From NCBI RefSeq assembly GCF_040939455.1, contig NC_134129.1, positions 21,280,001-21,344,000 of the forward strand: a stretch of 64,000 bases of DNA, given 5' to 3'. A model generated the notes under the pieces. It was not told the DNA's origin, searched no databases, and was given only the letters and a program-made list of their open reading frames with translations. A program made the translations under genes and the position numbers. Positions 15,421 to 26,972 of the stretch are shown piece after piece; the stretch's first letter is position 1, and each line of letters begins with the position of its first letter. This stretch comes from Microcebus murinus. Its lineage: Eukaryota; Chordata; Mammalia; Primates; Cheirogaleidae.

Positions 15421-15874
15421 GCACAGAGGCGGCATTGGCAGACGGTCCCACGTGTGCTTTAATCTCTAAGAGCATTTTGTTGGCTTGTGCACGAGTCCAC
15501 AGACCCTACACCACATCCCCGTCCCGGCTAATGCTTCCTGAGTGCTGACCGGTGCCAGGTGCCTACTGGGCCCGGGGAGTTTGGGCGGTGAGGACTCCAG
15601 GCACGGTGCTCTGGGAATGGGCAGAATCCCCACGGCGTCCACTTGGGATGCGGGACCACAGCCTGGATCCTCTCCTCCTCCTGCTCGTCACTTCTCTTTC
15701 GGCAGCCTCCTCCTCCAGAGCCGAATTGACAGCAGGGCAGCGAGAAGCAGCCATGTGGGCTTCAGGTAGGGAGGCTGGCCCCAAATGAATGGCCCTTACA
15801 GCATTAGGTTTCCCTTCTCCGTGGACCAAGACTTTCTCCTAAAAGCCAGCGCTTCCTCCCCAGCTCGGTAAGCA
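15421..15874. other. Unique intergenic stretch
   Basis: No gene or repeat recognised. Confidence 0.4.
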
Positions 15875-16322
15875 CCGTGTTTCCCCAAAAACAAGACAGG
15901 GTCTTATGTTTATTTTTCCTCAAGAAGACACCCTATTTTATTTTCAGGGGATGTGTTATTTTTTTTTAAGGGCGGTAAAACCATCTACATTGATTCAAAT
16001 AGAGTGAAGTCGTCTTCTTCTGGAACATCATCCTCACTCTCCAGACCCCGAATCCCATCCTGAATGTCTTGCGACTCTGTTTCCTTTAGAACCACCGGCT
16101 CCGATCTCTCCTGTGGAGCACTAGAGCTCTCACGGGGCGGATGAGAAGGGCTGCTCGTGTTCTTTCCCGCTCCGCGACGACACGCATGGGTTGTGCAGAT
16201 GTGCTGCGCAGCCACGCCCGTCACTAGGGCTGATTTTCGGGGTAGGGCTTCTATGGCGCACATGCTCAGAAATCCTGCTGGGGCTTATTTTATGAGTGGG
16301 TCTTATTTTCGGGGAAACACGG
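15875..16322 (-). mobile_element. TA-flanked DNA transposon, copy A
   Basis: Non-autonomous DNA transposon with inverted ends CCGTGTTTCCCC and GGGGAAACACGG and TA at the right. It keeps a short coding remnant on the - strand (15985-16263) ending EEDDFTLFESM, probably the acidic C-terminus of a Tc1/mariner-pogo type transposase. It has a single copy of the internal 31-bp unit. Confidence 0.85.
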
Positions 16323-16613
16323 TACTGCAGGAGGCAGATTCAGGTCAGGCGTGCCGACAGGGTCCAGCCTGAGAGCCTGGGATGTCTGTGGCTGGTGACA
16401 AACCGATGGCGTGTGACCAAGGCCCAGCCATGTTCTGAGAAAGTCAGGCCCTGCAGAGATGCTGAGCTCGAGTGCTCAGCCTGTGAGTTGTCGTTCAGTC
16501 TTCACGGCAACCTTAGGTGCCGGTTTCATTAATGTTCCCATTTCCTAGATATGTTAGCTCGGGCTTGCAGGGGCTGAGTCCCTTGCTTGAGGTTGGTCGG
16601 GAAGTGGTGGAAA
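16323..16613. other. Short intergenic stretch, MIR-like
   Basis: Weak reverse MIR similarity (GTCTTCACGGCAACCTTAGG, then CCCATTTCCTAG). No gene. Confidence 0.35.
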
Positions 16614-16615
16614 TA

Positions 16616-17219
16616 CCGTATTTTCCTGAAAATAAGACCCACCCATACAATAAGCCCTAGCAGGATTTCTAAGCATGTGCATAGTAGAAGCCCTACCCCG
16701 AAAATCAGCCCTAGTGATGGGCGTGGCTATGAAAATCAGCCCTAGTGGTGGGCGTGGCTATGAAAATAAGCCCTGGTGATGGGTGTGGCTATGAAAATCA
16801 GCCCTAGTGATGGGCGTGGCTATGAAAATCAGTCCTAGTGGTGGGCGTGGCTATGAAAATCAGCCCTAGTGACGGGCGTGGCTGCGCAGCGCATCTGCAC
16901 AACCCATGCGTGTCGTCGCGGAGCGGGAAAGAACACGAGCAGCCCTTCTCATCCGCCCCGTGAGAGCTCTAGTGCTCCACAGGAGAGATCGGGGCCAGTG
17001 GTTCTAAAGGAAACAGAGTCGCAAGACATTCAGGATGGGATTCAGGGTCTGGAGAGTGGTGATGATGTTCCAGAAGGAGACGACTTCACTCTATTTGAAT
17101 CAATGGAGATGATTGTACCATACTAAAAAAAATTTAACACATCCCCTGAAAATAAGCCCTCGGTATCTTCTTGAGGAAAAATAAATATAAGACCCTGTCT
17201 TATTTTTGGGGAAACACGG
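16616..17219 (+). mobile_element. TA-flanked DNA transposon, copy B, with 6-unit array
   Basis: Same family as copy A in + orientation, with TA on both sides. It carries about six copies of the 31-bp CAGCCCTAGTGATGGGCGTG unit (about 16701-16885) followed by the same remnant ORF (16869-17126). Confidence 0.88.
16701..16885 (+). repeat. 31-bp minisatellite, about 6 units
   Basis: Five full 31-bp units plus a terminal unit that switches to GGCGTGGCTGCGCAGCGC. One unit reads AAGCCCTGG in place of CAGCCCTAG. Confidence 0.9.
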
Positions 17220-17221
17220 TA

Positions 17222-18226
17222 GACTCAAAACGTCATGCGTGCGTGCGGGTTACTCAGTGGCTCTGTAGCCTCCATGGGACCTACGTTTGCAATGGAAATG
17301 TTGTAGAAATGGCTTCGTTCTTTGCTCCTCCCCCTTTGGATATTTTCAACAAGGAAAACACACGGGAAAGTACCCATCCCCTCCCGCCCCCGGACTGCTG
17401 CTCAGAGCTGGACCACATTCGGAGATTCCTGGTGCTGTTTTCCGAATGACAAGAGCCCCTTGGGAGTTAAGCACCAGCTCAGATTCTGCTCAGACCGGGA
17501 GGAGCCGGGCAGGACCGGGAATGTCAGAAGGATGATCTGCCCCTTCCCTGCAGCAGGGCCATTTCCAGCCCCAGCCAGCAAGGCAGTCCGGGGCATCTGC
17601 AAGCCCGTAGCGCAGAGAAACAGCCGGATCGATTCGCAGAAGCACTTCCAAGGGAAACAGATCGATACGTGCCTTCCCCCTAAAGATGGATAACATCTAT
17701 CAGGAAGCAACAGATGCATCTGCGGGCACCGGGCACTGAGCAGGGAGGCCAGCTCCTTGCGGTACCTTCCGTTCCCTTCCGTCTCTGCAAAAGCAATTGC
17801 AGGCGGGCGCCGGAACCTTCCGGCACCTGTCGCTACAATGAAAGCTGCCGGGTCCTGATGCACTTGGCAGATCTCAACATGCCGTTGTCATCGTCTCGTG
17901 CTGTGTCTCTTCTGATGAGGACCCTGGGAGGTGAGTGTCACCCTCCCAGTTCGCAGATGAGATCTAGCAGAACGAGCCTGCCCATCGAGCCGCCTCCGAT
18001 CCTGGCTCCTGACAGCCACGTTGGGACTTGAATCTTCTGATCTCGGGACCCAGGTTCTGAGCACTCACGTACGCGCTCACCCAGATTGTACTCCTGAGTC
18101 ACCCGCACAGTTTTTTGACATGTCAGAGAACCTCCTACGTTTTTTCATTACTTTTCTTTTCATTGACCTAGTTTTCTTTATCTACATGAATTTATTTTAT
18201 TTTAATATATACATATATATATATAT
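17222..18226. other. Unique intergenic stretch
   Basis: About 1 kb without a recognised repeat except a short TA run near 18208-18225. Several overlapping open frames (up to 153 codons, 17402-17863 on -) show no domain. Confidence 0.4.
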
Positions 18227-18573
18227 TTTTTTCTGAGACAGAGTCTCACTCTGTTGCCCAGGTTAGAGCGAGTGCCGTGGTGTCAGCCTCGCTCACAGCA
18301 ACCTCAAACTCCTGGGCTCAAGCGATCCTCCTGCCTCAGCCTCCTCCCGAGTAGCTGGGACTACAGGCATGCGCCACCACACCTGGCTCATTTTTTCTGT
18401 GTATGCTTTTAGTTGGCCAATTAATTTTCTTTCTATTTTTAGTAGAGACGGGGGGGGGGGGGTTCTCACTCTTGCTCAGGCTGGTTTCGAACTCCTGACC
18501 TCGAGCGATCCTCCCGCCTCGGCCTCCCAGAGTGCTAAGATGATGGGCGTGAGTGAGCCACCAGCGCCCGGCC
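18227..18573 (-). mobile_element. Alu SINE
   Basis: Full-length reverse Alu with a run of 12 or more G in its linker region (about 18450-18462). Confidence 0.94.
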
Positions 18574-18720
18574 AATTTAAATATGTTTAAGACTCATTGA
18601 ATTTTCCTAGTTGGAGACCTAGCAGATGCTAAAATAATAATAATAAAAAAAAGACTCATTGAAGACTTACCATATCAGGTCTGACCCATAAGTGCCCTCT
18701 GGTGCCTGTCCTGAGATACT

Positions 18721-19030
18721 CATTGATTTTCTCCCCTGAACATTGCCCGAACCTCTTCTTTCATCAGCGATGCCACTGCATCGTCTGAGGTGGACCCCCT
18801 GCATTTATGTTATTACCTGAGCTTTCGTGATGGGCTCCCCTGTCCTCCCCCTGCTCCGGACACGGCCCCTCCAGTCCACCCTCTGCAGTTTGCCAACGTT
18901 TTCTTTCCAAAGCACAGGTCTGGCCAACCTCCCCACCCCTCCCTGCGCCCCTGAACGCAACGGCCCCCTGAGGCTCTAGGATAGAGTCTAAATTCCCAAC
19001 GTGGCCCACGAGGGCCTTCGTAAAGCAATA
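18721..19030. mobile_element. Possible ancient L2-type fragment
   Basis: TTTCTTTCCAAAGCACAGGT and GGATAGAGTCTAAATTCCCA resemble a common mammalian L2 motif order. The match is weak and by memory. Confidence 0.4.
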
Positions 19031-19032
19031 GC

Positions 19033-19062
<30 letters not shown>
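19031..19062. repeat. (CA)n microsatellite
   Basis: About 15 CA dinucleotides. Confidence 0.95.
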
Positions 19063-19063
<1 letters not shown>

Positions 19064-19998
19064 CTTTTTCCCCCTAACTAACCTTCCAAATTTTATCACC
19101 TGTCCCCCCCCAAAAACAAGACCCGACTTGAAGGGACACGTGTTTTATGAGTGCGTCGGAACTTCTCTGGACCACAACCCTCCCTTCCTGCGACGGTTCC
19201 TTGCCGCCTCCCTGAGCTTTCTCTATCACAGAGTCCAGAAAACACTCAACACACACACTCAACACTGAGGGGCCTGCAGGGAGGAGGAGTGAGCAGTTTG
19301 CACCTCCGGGCCAGGTGTTCTGCGTGAGCCACGGAAAAAGAGACGCGGACAGATCACTTGCCAACTCGTGAATTATGCATATAGACTCCTCTTCCCAAAG
19401 GTAATTCTTTAGAGACAGAGTTTATCTGTTGATGACTTCCTCTTAGTAAGTGGAAATGTGCATGGAAATAACGGTTCTTGGTGTGAAATGCAAGACTCTG
19501 GAAATTCAAATGGGCGTTCGGGAAACGCATTACATGTTCATCTGTTCGCTGACAGTGACTAAGGCTCCCCTTAAAGCAATTACCTGTTGGAGGGGAAGTG
19601 TAAACTTCAGCACAATTCATCAGCTGGTTCCTTTTTCTTCCCTTAAACGTTAGTCCTGGGTTTGCTATGACGTGAGCGCACGTGGACCTTAAGTACCTTT
19701 TATGTTGTCTTTGCCTCTCAAAAGCTGTGGGTTCACCGCTCAGCCATTCTTCTTTCCAACAGGTACTCATCTGAGTGGCTTACTCTGGGCCAGGCACATT
19801 TTGGAAGATGGGGTCGTTTCTTGCAACGACTGGCATATCCCATATGACACATCCTTGCTTCAATCCAGAGGAAAATGGAAATGTTTTTGGTTTCGTAGAT
19901 GGCTTTTTGCACGTTAGGCTGTAGGAATGATGGAGATGAGCGTGGAAATACGAAGACTATGAAAATCTTCCACCTCCCTTTGCTCTTCTTCTTCTTTT
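19063..19998. other. Unique stretch, possible conserved noncoding element
   Basis: Repeat-free. The part 19360-19660 has balanced composition with AATTATGCATATAGACTC, an AATTACC and a CAGCTG E-box (about 19620). This is the kind of sequence seen in developmental enhancers. Conservation was not tested. Confidence 0.35.
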
Positions 19999-20334
<336 letters not shown>

Positions 20335-20487
20335 TAATGTTTTTAAAATAATTGATACTTTCCCGTCATTAGGGTAAACAATGCCCACCACCCTAAAACA
20401 CTTTCTTGGGCTGATTTGCCCCCAGGCCTCTCTCGTTTTCATTTACTGAACATGGAAATTCCTCCTCCCTGGTGGGCGGAGGCACCT
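20335..20487 (-). repeat. Alu-flanking 150-bp segment, copy 1
   Basis: It starts TAATGTTTTTAAAATAATTG and ends at GGTGGGCGGAG. It is roughly 90% identical by eye to 33575-33724, and both lie at the 5' end of a reverse Alu. It is either a duplicated locus or part of an unrecognised composite retroposon. Confidence 0.8.
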
Positions 20488-20695
20488 GGCCTCCATTGCT
20501 CCTCTTAACCACACTGGAAATCATTCACAGCTGCATCCTGCGTTCCTCATCTCTCCCCGCCCAAGAAATAACTCTGCACCGCCCTTGTTTTTCATGTTTA
20601 AAAAACTACCGTGTTTCCCCGAAAAACAGACCTATCCATAAAATAAGCCCTAGCAGGATTTCTGAGCATGTGCGCCATGGAAGCCCCAACCCAAA

Positions 20696-21620
20696 AATCA
20701 GCCCTAGTGATGGGCGTGGCTATGAAAATCAGTCTTAGTGATGGGCGTGGCTATGAAAATCAGCCCTAGTGATGGGCGTGGCTATAAAAATCAGCCCTGG
20801 TGATGGGCGTGGCTATGAAAATCAGCCCTAGTGATGGGCGTGGCTATAAAAATCAGCCCTGGTGATGGGCGTGGCTATGAAAATCAGCCCTGGTGATGGG
20901 CGTGGCCATGAAAGTCAGCCCTGGTGATGGGCGTGGCTATGAAAATCAGCCCTGGTGATGGGCGTGGCTATGAAAACCAGCCCTGGTGATGGGCGTGGCC
21001 ATGAAAGTCAGCCCTGGTGATGGGCGTGGCTATGAAAACCAGCCCTAGTGATGGGCGTGGCCATGAAAATCAGCCCTGGTGATGGGCGTGGCTATGAAAA
21101 TCAGCCCTAGTGATGGGTGTGGCTATGAAAATCAGCCCTAGTGGTGGGCGTGGCTATGAAAATCAGCCCTGGTGATGGGCGTGGCTATGAAAATCAGCCC
21201 TGGTGATGGGCGTGGCTATGAAAACCAGCCCTGGTGATGGGCGTGGCCATGAAAATCAGCCCTGGTGATGGGCGTGGCTATGAAAATCAGCCCTGGTGAT
21301 GGGCGTGGCTATGAAAACCAGCCCTGGTGATGGGCGTGGCCATGAAAATCAGCCCTGGTGATGGGCGTGGCTATGAAAATCAGCCCTGGTGATGGGCGTG
21401 GCTATGAAAATCAGCCCTGGTGATGGGCGTGGCTATGAAAACCAGCCCTGGTGATGGGCGTGGCCATGAAAATCAGCCCTGGTGATGGGCGTGGCTATGA
21501 AAATCAGCCCTAGTGATGGGTGTGGCTATGAAAATCAGCCCTAGTGACGGGCGTGGCTATGAAAATCAGCCCTGGTGATGGGCGTGGCTATGAAAATCAG
21601 CCCTAGTGACGGGCGTGGCT
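20696..21620 (+). repeat. 31-bp minisatellite, about 30 units
   Basis: About 925 bases of CAGCCCTRGTGATGGGCGTG-type units. Variants (CTAG/CTGG, GGCTATG/GGCCATG, AATC/AACC) recur in short multi-unit patterns, which points to block duplication. Each unit contains GGGCGTGGC, a KLF/SP-type site. Confidence 0.93.
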
Positions 21621-21928
21621 GCGCAGCGCATCTGCACAACCCATGCGTGTCGTCGTGGAGCGGGAAAGAACACGAGCAGCCCTTCTCATCCGCCCCGTGA
21701 GAGCTCTAGTGCTCCACAGGAGAGATCGGGGCCAGTGGTTCTAAAGGAAACAGAGTCGCAAGACATTCAGGATGGGATTCGGGGTTTGGAGAGTGAGGGT
21801 GATGTTCCAGAAGAAGACGACTTCACTCTATTTGAATCAATGGATATGGTTGTACCGTCCTTAAAAAAAATAACACATCCCCTGAAAATAAGCCCTAGGG
21901 TGTCTTCTGGAGGAAAAAATTAATTTAA

Positions 21929-22170
21929 TCCTTTGCACTCGGATGTCGAGTGTGACTCGACACGGTTAGCAAAAATTATAGAGATTAAAATTACTCTTTG
22001 AATGTATCAATCATTTGAAATACAAAAAAAATCCAAATAAATAAGTTTGTATGAAAACAAACTCCCGTGTTTTATTCTACTGCTGTGCCTTGTAAAATCT
22101 GGGGCATTTAAAAAATTAAATCCCGAGTAGAATAAAGGAATCGAGGAAAAAAGCAAGAGAGTGCAAAGGA
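21929..22170 (+). mobile_element. piggyBac-type non-autonomous element, nested
   Basis: A 242-bp element with perfect 12-bp inverted ends (TCCTTTGCACTC/GAGTGCAAAGGA) between two TTAA sites (21925-21928 and 22171-22174). It lies inside transposon copy C, so it is younger than that insertion. It has no coding capacity. Confidence 0.9.
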
Positions 22171-22253
22171 TTAAGACCCTGTCTTATTTTCGGGGAAACA
22201 CGGTAGACCTACCGATGTCAAGTGACCTGATCGTGGTTCCACTACCAATTCCT

Positions 22254-22668
22254 GTACATGTGTGTGTATGTGAGTGTGCGCACGCATGTGCGCGTGCGCG
22301 TGTGCATGTACATGTGTGCACATGTGTGCATGTGTGTGCACATGTGTGCATTATGTGTGCGTGTGCGCATGTGTGTGTACGCATGTGCTTGTGCGTGTGC
22401 ATGCGTGAATGTGCACGTGTGCATGTGCGTGTGTGCGAGCATGTGTGCATGTGTATGTGTGTGCGTGTGTACGTGTGCGCCCACGTGCATGTGTATGCGT
22501 GTGCGTGTGTGCGCGTGCACTCGCGTGTGCATGTGCGCATGTGTGTGCATGTGTATGCGTGTATGCGTGCGCGTGGGGGTGCGTGTGTGAGCGTGTGTGT
22601 GTGCGTGTACGCGTGTGTGCACGTGTGTGTGCATGTGTATGCGCGCACGTGTGTGCGTGCGTGTGCGT
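22254..22668. repeat. Alternating purine-pyrimidine (GT/GC)n tract
   Basis: About 415 bases of GTGTGCATGTGCGTG-type sequence, almost strictly alternating purine and pyrimidine, with strong Z-DNA potential. Cys/Val/His open frames on both strands follow from the repeat and are not genes. Confidence 0.96.
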
Positions 22669-23733
22669 AGGGGGCAGGTGAAGGTAGGAGGGGACAAGAG
22701 AGGAGGATAAAAGCAGAAGAAATGTGGACCCGCTCCCACCGAGTGCCCGCTGCCCGCCCCTCCCCTGGCGCGCCCGGCCCACCCTGCCCTCGTGGCGCTC
22801 TGCGGCAAGCACAGCAGCAGCACCCTGTGCTTTGCGGAGGTGGAGACTAGCTGTGGATTGCAACCCGGGCACCAGGCTCCAAGCCCGTCACTCCACTGCC
22901 CCGCACTGGCGCCCAGGTCTCCTGCCCCTGAGCCCCGTGCTCCTTCTGCACCACCCACCTGTGTAGCCCCGCAGATGGGACGCAGTGGGGCGAAGGCGCC
23001 CTGGGGTGCCCCAGACTGATTCTGGTTTCTGCACTCTGGTTTCACTCCCTGACAGCCTGTTTGCATCGTGTTAGACACATCGCCCGGGGTTCTCTTGCTC
23101 AGGAGCTGAGCTTTTTTTTTCTTCTCTTCTGTCAAAGCAGACATCCCCCACGGGGGTCACGCCGTCCTGGGCCATAGGAATCTGACCCGCCGTCGGAGAG
23201 TCGGCCTCTGCAGCGAGATTTCAAAGGGAAGGTAAGGAAGGGGTTCCGTGACCTCCGTCCATTGCACCCCTCTCCTTCTTTTGGAGCGGGTTTGGTGGCG
23301 GGGGCCGACAGGTGTCAGACTCCCAGCCAGCAGTGATATTCAACCTGCTGCCAATCAATCGGCACTGGCCAATCAGAGTGGAGTATCCGTCAGAGACATT
23401 CTGGTCCAGTGCTGCTCTGGGTGCCAGAGGTCGGTTCTGGGTCACGGGGAAAGCCTGGGGGTCTCCGGACAGGACTCAGGAGGATAATCGGCATCCAAAA
23501 GAACTTAGGCGAGCGACTCTTCATCTAAAGGCACAGCTATAGTTTAATGTTTTAACGGCCAGTGCAGCCTCTTGGCACTACTGACCGAGTGCCGGCCCTC
23601 CTTCCGGCCCTTTTCCCTACCGGAGAGTTCCTGCCCCCACTTCCCCCAGCAGATGACTTCGCTGCACGGGCTGGCATTGCTTCCGAGGAGAGGAGGAAAA
23701 CGGGGTTACATGTAACATTGAAAAGTTGTTCGG
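22669..23733. other. Unique intergenic stretch
   Basis: GC-rich in 22700-23020 and otherwise ordinary, with no repeat or supported gene. The open frames (for example 22724-22966) have no domain. Confidence 0.4.
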
Positions 23734-24403
<670 letters not shown>

Positions 24404-24418
24404 TGCATTTGCATTTTA

Positions 24419-24671
24419 TTTTATTTTTATTTCGGCATATGATGGGGGTACAGATTTTAAGGTTTCAATAAATGCCCTTTTCCCCCTCTCCCCCCTCAAG
24501 TCTGAGTCTCCAGCATGACCATCCCCCGGACGGTGCACATCTCACTCATATGCTCACCGGCAAACTGGTATTAACTGAGCAGCACCTAACTGGACGCATA
24601 GGTACTACAGTAATAGGGTGCTGGGCAGGGGGGGCGGGGGGTGGGTGTATACATACATAATGAGTGAGACG
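24419..24671 (-). mobile_element. Twin-primed L1 3' end (5' inversion)
   Basis: The left part (24419-about 24549) is the reverse L1 3' UTR with tail; the right part (about 24550-24671) is the adjacent upstream L1 3' region in + orientation. Near-identical 15-mers TGCATTTGCATTTTA (24404-24418) and TGCATCTGCATTTTA (24672-24686) flank the whole as a target duplication. Confidence 0.88.
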
Positions 24672-24686
24672 TGCATCTGCATTTTA

Positions 24687-26070
24687 GACGAGGGTCTTCT
24701 AGAGCATGCGTCTCCATGCAAAAGAGACTTTCCAGGGGAGGGAACAAGTCTCAGGCGGTTTAGCAAGTCAAAGGGAGACGCCTTTGCTGGGCCCCTGGAC
24801 TTCCCGCATCCTGTCCTGTCATTCCGGGCCGTGCAGAACCCTCCACCTGCAACCCTCTCTCTGCCTCTAGGTCTCCACCCGGGGTTGGTGGTGACGGATG
24901 TCCGGAGCTTGTTTTAAGGAGCTCCCTTTCCTGGCCCTCCCACATGGGTGCTCCCACTACGGTCCTCTCCCATCCGCCCCACCGCAGCAAGGCGTGACTA
25001 AGATCGTTCAGTGGAGAATTCGCCGCTAACGGCCATCGCCGCCCACAACGCCACACTTCGGGGAGGGACGGTTTTGCGGCTAATTTACTTCCCCGTGGGG
25101 AAAAAAAAAAACACCCAGACATAATTTTGTTCATTATTAAAACTTCCCAATAATAAATTTATCTTCCCCATTAAGTAATACATTATTCTCTCTACAAAAC
25201 ACACAGCGGAACTAGAACTACCAGGCACTGCTTATATTAAATTGCCGCTTAATAAATTAAAACTCCCATGGTTATGAATAAACTAGGTCATCCGCGCATT
25301 TTGTAAATTAGTACTTTCTTGTAGTTGTTCTCTCCTGGCCAAAGCCTAAAAGAGGGAGGGGTGGGGAGAGAAGAAAAATGGTTATCGTGATTATGGTATT
25401 GCTTTTAAGCAAAGGACTGCTCTGTGCGCTGTAGTTTAAAACAAACCGCTCAATCTAATACAGTAGAATCAATGTTGTTGAGTATCCATCAAATAAGGAT
25501 GATTTTTTTTTTTTTAAAGGCTATATGATCTGCAAACTTTTTAAGTCGCGTTAGAAGCTACATCTGCTTGGGTATGTAAGACCTGGTGGGGAAGCTAGCT
25601 TCAGGCAGTATTGGAAGATTCTCGATTTGCCAAAAGTATTGTGCAGAGTGGCTTTCGTTATCTTCCAAAGCTTTTTTTTTTTTTTTTCCTTTGGTTACAA
25701 CTTTTGGGTTGGTCGAGAAGCCTTTCTTTGCAATGGTAGGATGAGTCTATTTCTCCTCTGTCGTCTTTTCTATTCGAGAAGAACGGAGACGCTGCCGCCG
25801 CGTCCAAAGTGGCTCAGGCGATCACAGAACCAGTTACAAGGACGCCTCGAGCTACAAAGTCCTCACTTACGGCAACCTGTGGCGCACGCGGATTGCTGCT
25901 CTCTGGGTTTGTTGTTGTTGTTGTTTTTTAATCTCCCTACCCACTCAAAGGCCACTTGGAGGGACGGCAACCACGCCACACGGAGACAATTCCCCATCTT
26001 CCGGCAAAATCTGGAACTGTGCGGACCCATGTACCACGGTCTCTAGCAGAACACCTGGGTCTATCTGCTC
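24687..26070. other. Unique stretch with TAAT-rich candidate regulatory block
   Basis: No interspersed repeat. The block 25110-25350 is unusually rich in TTAAT/ATTAAA (ATTATTAAAACTTCCCAATA, TTAAATTGCCGCTTAATAAA) and looks like a homeodomain-dense conserved element; that is inference. T-runs occur near 25503 and 25672. A C-run begins at 26071. Confidence 0.4.
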
Positions 26071-26617
26071 CCCCCCCCCGCCCCCCCCCCGCTCTTGTCT
26101 TCCTCCTTCCTCCTCCTCCTCCTCCTCCTCTTCTTCTTCCTTCCTCCTCCTCCTCCTCCTCTTCTTCTTCTTTCCTCCTCCTCCTCTTCTTCTTCTTCTT
26201 CTTTCCTCCTCCTCCTCTTCTTCTTCTTCTTTCCTCCTCCTCCTCTTCTTTTTCTTTCCTCCTCCTCCTCTTCTTCTTCTTTCCTCCTCCTCCTCTTCTT
26301 CTTCTTTCCTCCTCCTCCTCTTCTTCTTCTTCTTTCCTCCTCCTCCTCTTCTTCTTCTTTCCTCCTCCTCCTCTTCTTCTTCTTTCCTCCTCCTCCTCTT
26401 CTTCTTCTTCTTTCCTCCTCCTCCTCTTCTTCTTCTTCTTTCCTCCTCCTCCTCTTCTTTTTCTTTCCTCCTCCTCCTCTTCTTCTTCTTTCCTCCTCCT
26501 CCTCTTCTTCTTCTTCTTTCCTCTTCCTCCTCTTCTTCTTCTTCTTTCCTCTTCCTCCTCTTCTTCTTCTTCTTTCCTCCTCCTCCTCTTCTTCTTCTTC
26601 CCTCCTCCTCCTCCTCT

Positions 26618-26620
<3 letters not shown>
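26071..26620. repeat. (TCC)n/(TTC)n polypyrimidine tract, part 1
   Basis: After poly-C come roughly 30-base units of CCTCCTCCTCTTCTTCTTCT type with TTTCC joints. It continues beyond the Alu at 26621-26972. The Ser/Phe/Leu and Arg/Glu/Lys open frames on the two strands are composition artefacts. Confidence 0.96.
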
Positions 26621-26657
<37 letters not shown>

Positions 26658-26972
26658 AGACAGAGTCTCACTTTCTTGCCAGGCTAGAGTGAGTGCCGTG
26701 GCGTCAGCCTGGCTCACAGCAACCTCAATCTCCTGGGCTCAGCGATCCTACTGCCTCAGCCTCCCTAGTAGCTGGGACTACAGGCATGCGCCACCATGCC
26801 CGGCTAATTTTTTTTTGTATATATATTTTTAGTTAGTCAATTAATTTCTTTCTATATTTTGGTAGAGACGGGGTCTTGCTCAGGCTGGTTTTGAACTCCT
26901 GACCTCGAGCAATCCGCCCGCCTCGGCCTCCCAGAGTGCTAGGATTACAGGCGTGAGCCACCACGCCCGGCC
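26621..26972 (-). mobile_element. Alu SINE inside the polypyrimidine tract
   Basis: Full-length reverse Alu with a T-tail of about 36 bases. Identical-type TCC/TTC repeat lies on both sides. Confidence 0.94.

Larger units (their letters stand above)
20609..22203 (+). mobile_element. TA-flanked DNA transposon, copy C, with about 30-unit array and nested piggyBac
   Basis: The largest copy, with TA on both sides. In order: left end, about 30 tandem 31-bp units (20696-21620), the remnant ORF 21606-21923, a piggyBac-type insertion (21929-22170) at a TTAA, and the right end GGGGAAACACGG. Confidence 0.88.

Noticed and set aside
20696..21620. Regular 31-bp repeats resembling a CRISPR array.
   Set aside because: Units are contiguous with no unique spacers, lie inside a eukaryotic transposon, and no cas genes exist.
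22161..23144. Cys/Val/His-rich frames up to 300 codons that superficially resemble cysteine-rich peptides.
   Set aside because: They derive from the alternating GT/GC tract and are open in several frames on both strands.
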